This document shows positions 12,435 to 20,651 of a stretch of 33,874 bases of DNA, piece by piece; position 1 is the stretch's first letter, and each line of letters starts with the position of its first letter. The position numbers and the translations under genes were made by a program. Source of the stretch: Verrucomicrobiaceae bacterium (GTDB lineage: Bacteria > Verrucomicrobiota > Verrucomicrobiia > Verrucomicrobiales > Akkermansiaceae); the NCBI GenBank assembly GCA_027487435.1, contig JAIYDP010000366.1, positions 1 through 33,874 on the forward strand, written 5' to 3'. Below the pieces are notes generated by a model. The model was given only the letters and a program-made list of their open reading frames with translations, was not told the DNA's origin and did no database searches.

Positions 12435-13256
12435 TTACAGCGAGTCGACAAACCCTCGCACGGCCGAAAATGGGACAATCTCGCCGTCGTTGTGACTCGG
12501 CGCAACCCAACTCACCCCAAGCGCCGCTGCTTCGGCGGTTGCGGCTTTGAGAGACAGCGCAGCCTCGGCTTTGAACGGAGTTGAGAACGAGAGAGCGCCG
12601 CTGAGCCTCGGCTTGGTAAAAGACGTTGACTGCAAGTTCATTAGCGAGTCGCCGCAGATCCAGAGTCGGTCGGACAGGACGACGACGGAGAGGTGGCCGG
12701 GAGTGTGGCCGGGCGTAGAAATGACGCGATAGCGCGTCGGGTCCAATGCGGTGGAAGCGTTTTGAAAGCGGGTGTCGATGTCGGCCTGCGAGAGAGGGGA
12801 GGGGGTCTCCTGCATTGATGAAGCGAAGAACCTGAAGATCATGTTGTCGGACTCATCCTTTAGAGTCCCATACGACTTCCCCAGCAGGAACGGAATCTCC
12901 GGCTCAGCGGAGAGCAGTTTTGAGTTTGGGTATGCAGCAAGGAGCGCTGGGGCTGACGACGCATGGTCGATGTGGCCGTGAGTGAGAAGAATGTACTTGA
13001 GGTCAGAGGAGCCGATAGCTGACGCAACAGCTTGCATTACGTCACTCTCCATCGCTGGCGTTCCAGTGTCAACAAGGATGAAGCCGTCACCGTCCTTGAT
13101 GAGAAACATGGACACAGGAACCTGCTGAATTTTCAAAAGAGAAATCCTTGAGAGATTCCAGATAAGACGAAGCTCGGAAACGTTATCGGAAATGGGCTTG
13201 AACGACGGCATCGACAGGACTGGCAGAATGACAATGAGGGCAATCAAAATTCTCAT
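12435..13256 (-). CDS. Secreted metallo-beta-lactamase-fold hydrolase
   Basis: An intronless 273-residue protein. Residues 1-16 form a signal peptide (MRILIALIVILPVLSM). The zinc ligands of the fold are all visible: THGHIDH (H93, H95, D97, H98), TPGHTPGH (H184 or H188), CGDS (D203) and PSHN (H255). Family members include lactonases, glyoxalase II-like and other hydrolases; the LTHGHIDHASS and TPGHTPGHLSVV motifs resemble the lactonase/glyoxalase-type subfamily, but the substrate cannot be called. Its likely place is the secretory route or outside the cell. Lack of introns in an intron-dense neighbourhood could mean bacterial origin; that is inference only. Its ATG is 29 bp from the ATG of the divergent NTPase gene. 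Confidence 0.9.
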   Translation of the reverse strand: MRILIALIVILPVLSMPSFKPISDNVSELRLIWNLSRISLLKIQQVPVSMFLIKDGDGFILVDTGTPAMESDVMQAVASAIGSSDLKYILLTHGHIDHASSAPALLAAYPNSKLLSAEPEIPFLLGKSYGTLKDESDNMIFRFFASSMQETPSPLSQADIDTRFQNASTALDPTRYRVISTPGHTPGHLSVVVLSDRLWICGDSLMNLQSTSFTKPRLSGALSFSTPFKAEAALSLKAATAEAAALGVSWVAPSHNDGEIVPFSAVRGFVDSL

Positions 13257-13285
13257 AATAAATTGGAAATTCGCTTTTATTTTTG
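13257..13285. promoter_or_regulatory. 29-bp divergent intergenic region
   Basis: Only 29 bp separate the start codons of the metallo-beta-lactamase gene (-) and the NTPase gene (+). It is A/T-rich. Any shared promoter must sit here or inside the coding ends, and 5' UTRs must be almost absent unless transcripts start inside the opposite gene. Confidence 0.6.
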
Positions 13286-14008
13286 ATGCAGTGTCCGCAA
13301 GAACGAATTCAGGAAGACTTAGACGCTAAAGTGTTGGTATTCTCGGGAGTTTCTGGAATAGGTGCCATCGCCTCTAAGTTTCTTATCGAAAGGGAAAACG
13401 ACTCTTCTTGAAGCCTTCATTGAAGAGGTCAGTGGTCAGGGCAAGCGTGTTGGAGGACTTCTCTCACCGATTCGTGACAATCAGAGATGGCTACGTTGCA
13501 TTCAAAGTGGAGAAGTACATAGTCGCCAATGCTGTTGACAAGGTAGGAGCGACTACTGCAGCTAAATGAAGTGTCAGAGGTCGACTTGCAAGCCAGAGAG
13601 CAACGACGAGTCTCTGGGGCTGCCTCCTCTGCAGAATTGACATCCTCTGACGCAGGAACTGCAGCGATAGCTCATAGGGAGCAAGGAAAGAATGTTTGTG
13701 TTGTTGGTCCATACGTCTTCGACGAGAACACTCTTCAGTGGGGGCGCAGCGTACTTGACATGGCGCGGAGCAGCGGCTTGGATTTTCTCATAATTGATGA
13801 GGTTGGGCCACTTGAGATCAGGAGGAACGGCGGGTTTGAGCCTGCCGTGCAGAGATTGTTTGATCTCCGTACGTCGACGGAGACTCGGATTGTCGCTGTC
13901 GTGCGAGAATCCCTTTTGAAAGAGTTTGCAAGCAAGTATGGCGTCCTAGCCGATGACATATGTGGGTTTGAAAGCTTCTTCATTCATCGAGTACAAACCT
14001 CTACTTAA
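13286..14008 (+). CDS. THEP1/NTPase_1-like nucleoside-triphosphatase
   Basis: A small P-loop NTPase of the THEP1-like group, which hydrolyses nucleoside triphosphates with broad specificity; the cellular role is poorly defined. The Walker A motif GVSGIGKTT is split by an intron (13362-13392, 31 nt) after the first base of the second Gly codon. A second intron (13515-13546, 32 nt) follows CIQSGE. Walker B is clear: DFLIIDEVGPLEI (Asp-Glu), preceded by VVGPYVFDENTLQWG, a pattern also found in bacterial members. Splicing gives 219 residues, close to other THEP1 proteins. The segment around 13610-13680 is poorly conserved and may hide an in-frame intron. The 3' end overlaps the convergent prohibitin gene by 63 bp. 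Confidence 0.85.
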
Positions 14009-15143
14009 CCTTGGACGCATCTCTGCGATTGTGAACAAGAAGGAGGGGCGGGGGCCAAACTGAGTCTTGCCGAGCGAGTTGAGGAGGAGGGTGTCAGAGT
14101 CCAAGTACACTTTCCCTTGGCTTTGGCCCACATGTTGAGCAACATCTCGGGCAATCTCAATTTGCCGAAGTGCAAGGAACCCCGGGTTCGTTTGAATAGC
14201 GTCCGCAATCTGCAGAGTTAAGGGCATCAGGAGGGCTCATCACCATTTTCGCAGCTTGCGCCTCTCCTTGCGCCTTGATGATCGTGCTCTTCTTGTCCTG
14301 AATGGCCTTGCCAGTCAGACAGTTTCAACTACAGTGGAGACCCTCTCCACGACGAACTTCGCTCGCTCAGCCTCTTGTTGCGCTGCAGAATAAGGGCGGA
14401 CTCAAGCCACTGCAAATTACCGACTTGTTTCGCTTCGACCGCTTGTGTGTACTCTTTCCCAAACGTCAAATGCGTCTTCGAAATGAGACATCACCCCATA
14501 AAAGCAAACGATGGAGACATCATCAAGGACGATGTTAAAATCTCGAGCCCTCTCCTCAAGGTTTCTCCGAATCAACGAAGACACTTGCTCTCGTTGCGTG
14601 ATGAGCTGGGATGCGTTGTATTGCGCCTAAAACGTCACCAGAATCTGACAAATATCCACCACAACGCTCTTCAACACTTCGTTCACAATCGAAGGAAGCA
14701 CGCGCTCATCAAAGTCGACACCGAGGTTTCGGTAAATGGTCGGCAGAGCCTCAGCGACCGGTTTGTAAATTACACGAAGGGACACGTTGACCATTTGAAG
14801 ATCTTAAACATTATGACGGATGATCACTCGGTACCTCGGCTGCCTGTCAACGACGAAATGCTACGGGGTCGTGATCGAACGTCGAAGATAATCGGACGAT
14901 GAAACCACGGGATCCGAACATGAGTTCCCTCACGAAGGATATTCGGGCTAATTCCACCGTACCTGCTGTACATCACAGCTTGGTGTCCACCCTCGACTGC
15001 AACGTCACGGCAACGTATGAAAGACAACCATTGAAGAGACAATTCTTGAAGAAAAAGGTTCCCAAACCAACTCCACCGAGAACTAAGGCAGCAGCAGCAA
15101 TGCCACCTTTCGGAACGTTCGACAGCATGCGTTGAGCATTCAT
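13946..15143 (-). CDS. PHB2: Prohibitin-2-type SPFH protein
   Basis: Prohibitins form ring complexes in the mitochondrial inner membrane that stabilise proteins and regulate m-AAA proteases. A Gly/Ala-rich hydrophobic anchor (GGIAAAALVLGGVGLGTFFF) is followed by VEGGHQAVMYSRYGG, HVRIPWFHRPIIFDVR, DLQMVNVSLRV, RVLPSIVNEVLKSVV, AQYNASQLITQREQVS, HLTFGKEYTQAVEAKQVAQ and AIQDKKSTIIKAQGEAQAA, all in family order. Seven introns: 14997-15028, 14803-14834, 14627-14659, 14476-14509, 14383-14420, 14307-14341, 14210-14243 (32-38 nt). Spliced length is 319 residues. The PHB2 call rests on the AIQDKK and TGSRDLQMVN region. I chose ATG 15143 because the in-frame ATG at 15179 would overlap the ankyrin gene's start. 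The C-terminus after LYSMNEEAF differs from known prohibitins and is less sure. Stop TAG 13946-13948. Confidence 0.93.
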
Positions 15144-15177
15144 TGACGGAGAGCTGTCCTGGATAACAAATAATTCC

Positions 15178-15763
15178 ATGGATTTTGAGTCAGAACCAGA
15201 GCTTGAACCTGAGCCTCTTTTGGACGTTTTCTCTCTGTAAGAGTGACAGTGCCTTCAATTTTTTTATCTCCAAGGGCTACTTTTGGAGAAATTGATCCTC
15301 TTCTTCTTGAAATTGAGAAGAATCCATGTGTTTTGAAAAACGTTGACAGTTTCGGGTCAACGTTACTGATAGAAGCTTCCAAGAATGGTCACATGCACGT
15401 ATGCTGGTGCGTTTTCTAGTCTTATCGTCAAGATTGTTCAGATGCTTTTATCCCGTGGAGTGGACGTCTGCCACCGAGATTCCTGCAACAGAACAGCATT
15501 ACATTACTCATGCGGAGGTCCTACACCTACGCTTGACCTTTCTTACACACTAATTAGGAGGCTTCTTGCAATGTAGCGAATTCTTGATCAAAAGTGGAGC
15601 ACCTGTATCTGCTCCGGACTCTGATGGAAGAACTCCATTGCACTGGGCATCAAGGAATAATTTTGATCTCATTGCCAGCTTGCTCATTCGAAACGGAGCT
15701 GAAGCTATGGTCAAAGACGCACATGGCGTTCCAGCACTCAGCTTCTTCTCTGCGTTTAAATGA
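15178..15763 (+). CDS. Small ankyrin-repeat protein
   Basis: A 157-residue protein made almost entirely of ankyrin repeats, which usually mediate protein binding. After an acidic start (MDFESEPELEPEPLLDV) come GSTLLIEASKNGHMH, IVQMLLSRGVDVCHRD, NRTALHYSCGG, SEFLIKSGAPVSAPDSDG and GRTPLHWASRNNFDLIAS, matching the TPLHxA ankyrin consensus about four times. Three introns: 15237-15274 (38), 15399-15432 (34), 15518-15557 (40). The last acceptor could be three bases further on without changing the frame. The total of 158 codons closes in frame. Its ATG lies in a CCATGG palindrome just upstream of the divergent prohibitin gene (34 bp to ATG 15143). No partner can be named. Confidence 0.85.
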
Positions 15764-15911
15764 TCCAATAGAATGTATCCATTTTTGGTCGCGACTTCCC
15801 AGCGATGCTTCGTGGTGGCGAGCCGACTGGTAATTGTTGTTTTTCTTGACAGCTTGAGTGAAACACTTTCGGTGAAATTGACAAACAAATCTCTAACATC
15901 GCTTGTTACGC

Positions 15912-17129
15912 ATGGATCATCACAGCCACGACTTCCATCAGAATGCAGAGTTACCTCCGACATCTTCAAAGTCGGCAGCTGATTTCACGAGAACTGACAC
16001 AGCAGCTATGACTTTGTGAAAGTAAAGGTGCAGTTGGAGGACCACTACTACATCCTATCTCGCTTTCTCGTGAGCAGAATACTCAATGTGATCAAGATTC
16101 CTGTCAGCAACAGCATCAGGATTGCTCTGGATCTGAAAAAATCTCTCGTTGACGCTAATCGGCTAACTGTCACGCAATCGGAGCTTGAATCACAGCTCTT
16201 TTCTATCATGGCAGCAAATGCTTACAAAGACGAATATGTACGGCGGTTTCGAATGATGACAAAGTTGACCTCTCATCGAACTGCTCATTGTGCAGATTTC
16301 ATCACAATCGCGTGCCGATGGTAATTCTGATCACAGGAACTGGCTGCGCGGGCAAGTCCACGCTTGCAATGGCGCTTGCGGAGCGGCTGAACATCACATC
16401 AGTCTTGCAGACAGACATGGTGTATTACACGATGATGAGCATGGAGAGGCACCTCAACAAATTTCGATGCTAACTCAGAACAGAGGTAGCGACGGCGCTA
16501 ACGCCGCATGGCGGCCGTTGTGGTGTTTTGGCGATGGCAGCGATGACTCTTTTAACGAAGAGTACCTTCGCGCATGTCGCATCACAAGCCGAGGTGCGCA
16601 CCCGAGATTGTTTCTCACTTGAGGAGGCATCAGCGTTGAGCTGACGAAGTGTCTGGAGGAGGGCAAGTCAATCGTCATCGAGGGGTCGCTTCTGGACCCG
16701 TCACTATACAACGCAACTATCCAAGCGGCAATGGCCAAGCGTATTGCCCTGCCCCCTGCAACCTGACGCCCAAGAGCACAAGTTCAAGCCCATCATCGTT
16801 TCCGTTCTTGTCACAGTCGACCCGCTTGAGCAGCGGACGTTCAGAGAGAACGCCATCAGAACAGCAGGACAGCGTGATGGGTCCTTTTTTGAGACTTTGG
16901 GTAGCTCCTTCTCTGAGCGGCAGGCCAAGCTCCTCCACAACTACGAGCTGATCGAACGACACCTGTAGAACCCGCCTCCCTTCCATCTCTCACACCCGCA
17001 AGGCTCTCTTGCGGGAAGGAAATGTACGATGTCAAGATCGGGCTGCGGACGTTTCAAAAAGCCCTCGAGGACCTTCACCAAGAGGTCCTTCGTCGGATTG
17101 AGGAATCCGTCGTCAGCGACGAAGGCTGA
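15912..17129 (+). CDS. 2-phosphoglycerate-kinase-like P-loop protein
   Basis: A P-loop kinase family, first known from archaeal 2-phosphoglycerate kinase, that also occurs in plants and protists, where substrates are uncertain. The N-terminal ATP-cone-like region reads YDFVKVKVQLEDHYYILSRF, VTQSELESQLF and RMMTKFHHNRVP; then Walker A GTGCAGKST and LQTDMVYY. Downstream are PLWCFGDGSDD, GKSIVIEGSLLDPSLY, PIIVSVLVTVDP and a C-terminal MYDVKIGLRTFQKALEDLHQ. Six introns: 15971-16005, 16264-16295, 16449-16483, 16594-16626, 16741-16774, 16965-17002. The third appears to be a GC-AG intron (35 nt); no GT donor of reasonable size restores the frame. The fourth could be 30 or 33 nt. Spliced length is 336 residues. 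The start MDHHSHDFHQ is the first in-frame ATG after the ankyrin gene. The stop is 24 bp from the stop of the convergent sphingomyelinase gene. Confidence 0.85.
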
Positions 17130-17153
17130 AGCAGTTTGTTGGATTTACAAACT

Positions 17154-19164
17154 TTACACGCGGGGAAGGATGACCCCAAGTGCGCGAAGGCATTGCGTGT
17201 ATTGCGACGGGTCCACTTCTGTGGAGCCGCATATCAAAAATGCGCGACACTGCGCATCGCACGACACGTCACTGCGGCCGCGGAAGCGCATGTAGTAAGT
17301 CTGCAGCAGCGCATCGTCCGACTTCATGCGCTCAAATAAGTTCGACCACTCACCGGCAGAAAGGTCCGTCATGTCGTAGTCTCGGGTTGAATAGTAAGGA
17401 CGCCAGGTCTGTCACTGTCAGATCCAAAGATTGGAGGGGGCGATACGGTCGTCATGCGAAGGTTCGCCTCCTCCAAGTTGGTGTAAAACACGTCGTAGCT
17501 CTGCAGCAGGGTCGTCTGCCGGTCGTACGAGTATTGTCTACGACGTCACGGAGGGTGAGGACAGACGCACCTGACGGACGGGTTGTTCATCGACGACGGG
17601 GTCACGGATGCCGCCATGAACGCAATTGACACGGGCGTCGTGCCATTGCGAAGCACGCGAACCTCATCGTAGTGGGTGTGGCCAAAAAACAAGCCGGTGA
17701 TGACATGGGAATGGCGCGCCCAAATGTCGTTGAATGTAGAGCTAGTACACTTCAGATTGCCCAGGGGGGGGGGGGCACATGTAGCTGAGAACGGAGTCCG
17801 GAACGATGCCGGCTGTGCCCATGCCCGCTAGGTGGTGAGAAGGGATGAGGAATTTCTCACGCTCGATGTGGCCCAACAGAAACACTCTCTCACCCGCAGC
17901 ATCAGCGGCGGCGAGCGTGGCGTCGAGCCACTCAAATTGGTTGCCAATGTCTGTGTAATTGCCCACCGTCTGAAAGAGTGATCTGAGACAGGGGTGTGCA
18001 AACGACAAAGAAGTTCAAAATGTCGCCGATCTGTGTGTTGATGGACACAATTCGGTGGCCTGGACGCAGAAGAGTCGTGTAGTACCCCCCCTGGCGGATT
18101 GTGTTGAGACAATCTTCCGGAAGCCAATCCGACCACAAGTCCGCCATCTGCAGGATGAGCGCGCACCCCGTTGCGGCTGTGACGGTATTGTAGAGGTAAC
18201 TCATGTTCGACGGCGCAAATTGATCCGCAGGAAACGACTCGTGATTTCCTGCTTGGATCACACTTGACGTTGACAAGGGGACCAATGACGGGGAACACGC
18301 GCATGTTCTTCAAGCGGTCGCGCATGGGGTTCAGCACAGAGCGGGCAGAGAGAAGGTTGAACTCGACGCTCTGCTCCCAAATGTCGTGCGGAGGCAAGTC
18401 GCCAGTCATGATCAAAAAGTCGACAGGTTCAGCAGCCGCGATGTAGTCGAGCGTGGAGTTGATGGTCACTTGAGGGGTGTCGCATCCATACTCCCCAAAG
18501 TAGCGCGCCCTTGAGTCATCAAAACGAAGCGCAAATCAAACCCTCTCTCGCCGGGCCCCAACGGGCCGTCCTCTGAGCGACAGCAACAAGGCTTCCCACA
18601 ATCAATCTTACCGCCGATCTACGATATTAGTGACGCTGGATCTGGGAAAAACAAACTTTGTAGAGTGGGTCAACGTGCAGGTCACTGATGTGCCAAAATT
18701 TGCCGATGTCGCCCGACGGTCGCTGGCGCAAATTGTCTCCATCAAATGTTCTTGACGACGCTACTGGGAACCGCACGCCAGTTCCCTCACAAAACCCAAC
18801 TTGCTCGCAAAGGCTCTCTGGGGCAGTGCGCCGTTGAATCACCAAAGAGATAACTTCAGGCGCGTACGTTACAATTGCACCCCTGCACTGACAGATTCAA
18901 ACTAACATACTCAACTGCTTACCACATCCTCTGCAAAAAGCTTCAAGCCAGCACACACAGCCGTCACCTTGTCTTCGATGAAAGCAAGGCTGTCATTGGC
19001 TGAGATCAAAGTGTCCACTTCTTTGACAAGAATATGACACAGCGGACAGAAAAAGGCAGGATGAGACTGCTCTGCAGCAGAAGCGCCTAGGAGCAAGAAT
19101 AGCAATGTCTGCAGCGTAAGAAGACATCAGAGAGACTTGCAGTTACAAATCGGGGAAGCGCCAT
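17154..19164 (-). CDS. Acid sphingomyelinase family phosphodiesterase, copy 1
   Basis: A secreted or lysosomal binuclear metallophosphatase preceded by a saposin-B domain; relatives cleave sphingomyelin to ceramide and phosphocholine, though some act on nucleotides. A signal peptide (MALPRFTLLFLLLGASAA) is followed by a SapB domain (CPLCHILVKEVD, VCAGLK, CRGAIVTYAPEV, CEQVGFC). The catalytic domain shows FWHISDLHVDPLY (D-x-H), IDCGKPCCC, LIMTGDLPPHD, GNHESFPADQF, YTDIGNQFEWLD, LLGHIEPG and FFGHTHYDEVRV, which together supply the usual metal ligands. The C-terminal helical part has CDAQC...C. Ten introns: 19109-19146, 18888-18922, 18619-18656, 18510-18541, 18249-18282, 17970-18006, 17828-17860, 17742-17778, 17538-17570, 17409-17446. 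The intron at 17742-17778 contains a run of 12 C. The spliced product is 551 residues. Substrate is not proven. Confidence 0.93.
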
Positions 19165-19189
19165 GAGTCAAAAACAAACGAGCAAACAT

Positions 19190-19563
19190 TTAGAATTTAG
19201 TGAGGGCGCAGTCTTCTTTGAGAGTACAGAAGTGCAACAACTGGCTGGTACAGATAGTAGCTGGTACAGATAATGGCTGGTACAGATAAGAAGGCGTTGG
19301 AGCGTTGGGGTCGCGTTTGGGAAAGGGGCAGAGCCTTTTCAAATATAGCTCATCCTCGTCGTTTGGATGTGGGCAGAGGAGGACCTTAAAGGCCATTTCA
19401 CCCGTTGACCAATCGAGGACAAAGAACGGGGCTCTTTCACGGCGGTGAAGAAGTTGAGATTCAGTTGAGTCCGTTCAGTTGACATGTTGATGTTCGCCCA
19501 TATGGGCGCTGGCGTGGACAGTGCAACCAAGTGCTTACTTGCATTTTCTTGTAACGTCTTCAT
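19190..19563 (-). CDS. Possible small protein, unrecognised (uncertain gene model)
   Basis: A low-confidence gene. A start at 19563 gives MKTLQENA, a 30-nt intron with a good GTAAG donor (19509-19538), then PIWANINMSTERTQLNLNFF and TAVKEP. Protein-like sequence then continues in another frame: FFVLDWSTGEMAFKVLLCPH, NDEDELYLKRLCPF and KRDPNAPTPSYLYQP, to a stop at 19190. No intron of normal size joins the two frames. One extra C in the CCCC run near 19430 would do so, which parallels the one-base problems in COPA and TPI. The end of the frame runs through a 16-bp tandem repeat. I recognise no family. If wrong, this stretch is simply the 480-bp spacer between the RING-CH gene and sphingomyelinase copy 1. 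Confidence 0.35.
19244..19291. repeat. 16-bp tandem repeat, three units
   Basis: Three head-to-tail units of GCTGGTACAGATA plus three variable bases start at 19244, 19260 and 19276. The period of 16 is not a multiple of three, so the repeat reads differently in each unit if translated (YLYQPL, SVPAT, ICTSQ). This weakens the case for coding in this part of the uncertain gene. Confidence 0.85.
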
Positions 19564-19646
19564 GTCAAGTAAAAACAAGCACAACGATAATGTACACTAA
19601 TACACACCGGACATCAACAGCACATCAGAAAGTCAAGCCGACGACA

Positions 19647-20069
19647 CTAGGACTCCACCAAAGTCACTGCCATTGGCCCAGTTGCGTCTGAAACCGGCCT
19701 AAAATCGAACGGCGACCCACAATTGTCACATCGAATAGTCAGGAATATGTTGTCACCGCTGCGCTGCTCAAGTAGCCAATGTTGAAGACATTCCCTATGA
19801 ACGTACTTCATCAGAGCGTCGTTGCACTTGCACGGAGATGCAAAGACTTGCTCAGGCGTTTGACTTCGATCCAAATTGCAAAAGAGGCATCTCGACGTTG
19901 GCATCTCATAGAGGGCCCCGGCGTCTGTCATGTAGTCTGCCAGCTTTGGAATAGAGGACCGCTCATCTACCTTGTGAAAGTTAACTTGTTGGCTGTCAGT
20001 CTTGCTCGAAAATGGACGACGGGAGACATTCGGAGACGCTCCGCCATTTCTTTTAACGATTTTCGGCAT
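19647..20069 (-). CDS. RING-CH (MARCH-type) zinc finger protein
   Basis: A 140-residue intronless protein with a complete RING-CH (C4HC3) domain: C61-x2-C64, C80-x-C82, H91-x2-C94 and C114-x2-C117 (CLFCNLD, SPCKCND, YVHRECLQHWL, RCDNCGSPF). In known families this fold binds an E2 enzyme and transfers ubiquitin to membrane proteins. The usual pair of transmembrane segments after the RING-CH is missing; only 23 mostly polar residues follow C117. So it is either a soluble member or a truncated one. The N-terminal 60 residues are basic and Ser-rich. The ATG is 156 bp from the divergent PHPT1 start. Confidence 0.9.
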   Translation of the reverse strand: MPKIVKRNGGASPNVSRRPFSSKTDSQQVNFHKVDERSSIPKLADYMTDAGALYEMPTSRCLFCNLDRSQTPEQVFASPCKCNDALMKYVHRECLQHWLLEQRSGDNIFLTIRCDNCGSPFDFRPVSDATGPMAVTLVES

Positions 20070-20225
20070 GGGTGAGGGAGAGGGACTTGTGGGCAGAGGG
20101 GCAAAAGGAGAGGTACTGGGAGCACACAGATGGAGAATGCTTCCCTTCGCTTCGACACGTCAATGGCGCAAGTTCCTCGTGTAAGAGCCACCCTTTGTTA
20201 GGGGATAGTTGTTATTTTAAGGGGA
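20070..20225. promoter_or_regulatory. Divergent intergenic region, RING-CH / PHPT1
   Basis: These 156 bp separate the start codons of the RING-CH gene (-) and the phosphohistidine phosphatase gene (+). Both promoters must fit here. The end near 20199-20222 is A/T-rich (GTTAGGGGATAGTTGTTATTTTAA); no named element was recognised. Confidence 0.5.
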
Positions 20226-20651
20226 ATGGATGCAGTTAACATTGACGAGAATGGCACCTTCAAGTACGTCTTGTTGAAGGCGTCTGCTCCAGATGGATCC
20301 TGCTCATACCTTGTATGGGGAAATGGAGATTCAGAGTATCATGGTAGGTTTCTATGTCGAGCGATCTCAGCTTCCAGATGACATCTTTGAGCTGGCAAAA
20401 GCGCAGGCGCCCAAGGGGTTTGCACTGGAATGCACTGGAGGTAGGGCATGCTCTCTTGGGTTGAATTCGTAGGAGGCAGAATACAGCGGACCGGCAACAC
20501 CATTCGCTTGTATGGATTTTCATACGGTGCACCGTAGATGCAGTGCCTCTAACACACAGGATATGGCCTCGCGGACCATGCGAAATCTGCTGAAATTTTA
20601 CGACAAAAGTATCCCTCGCACGACATCTCTTGGACAAACGAGGGCTATTAA
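20226..20651 (+). CDS. PHPT1: 14-kDa phosphohistidine phosphatase (janus/PHPT1 family)
   Basis: PHPT1 removes phosphate from phosphohistidine residues in proteins. The gene is too broken by introns to be obvious: three short introns, 20344-20377 (34), 20441-20472 (32) and 20527-20559 (33), split it. Spliced, it gives 108 residues that match the family along their length: VNIDENGTFKYVLLK, EYHDDIFELAKAQ with the catalytic His (H39 here, H53 in human), ECTGGGRIQR, YGFSYGYGLADHA and SHDISWTNEGY at the very C-terminus, where human ends in a similar WANDGY. The N-terminus is about 12 residues shorter than human. Its TAA stop (20649-20651) overlaps the TAA stop of the convergent sphingomyelinase gene (20648-20650 on the other strand). 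Confidence 0.95.

Noticed and set aside
14302..14902. Plus-strand open frames opposite prohibitin
   Set aside because: They run through exons and introns of the well-supported prohibitin on the other strand and show no homology.
15764..15911. Possible extra exon between the ankyrin and 2-phosphoglycerate-kinase-like genes
   Set aside because: There is an open stretch (MYPFLVATSQ onwards), but joining it to either gene needs introns shorter than any other here and gives no homology gain.
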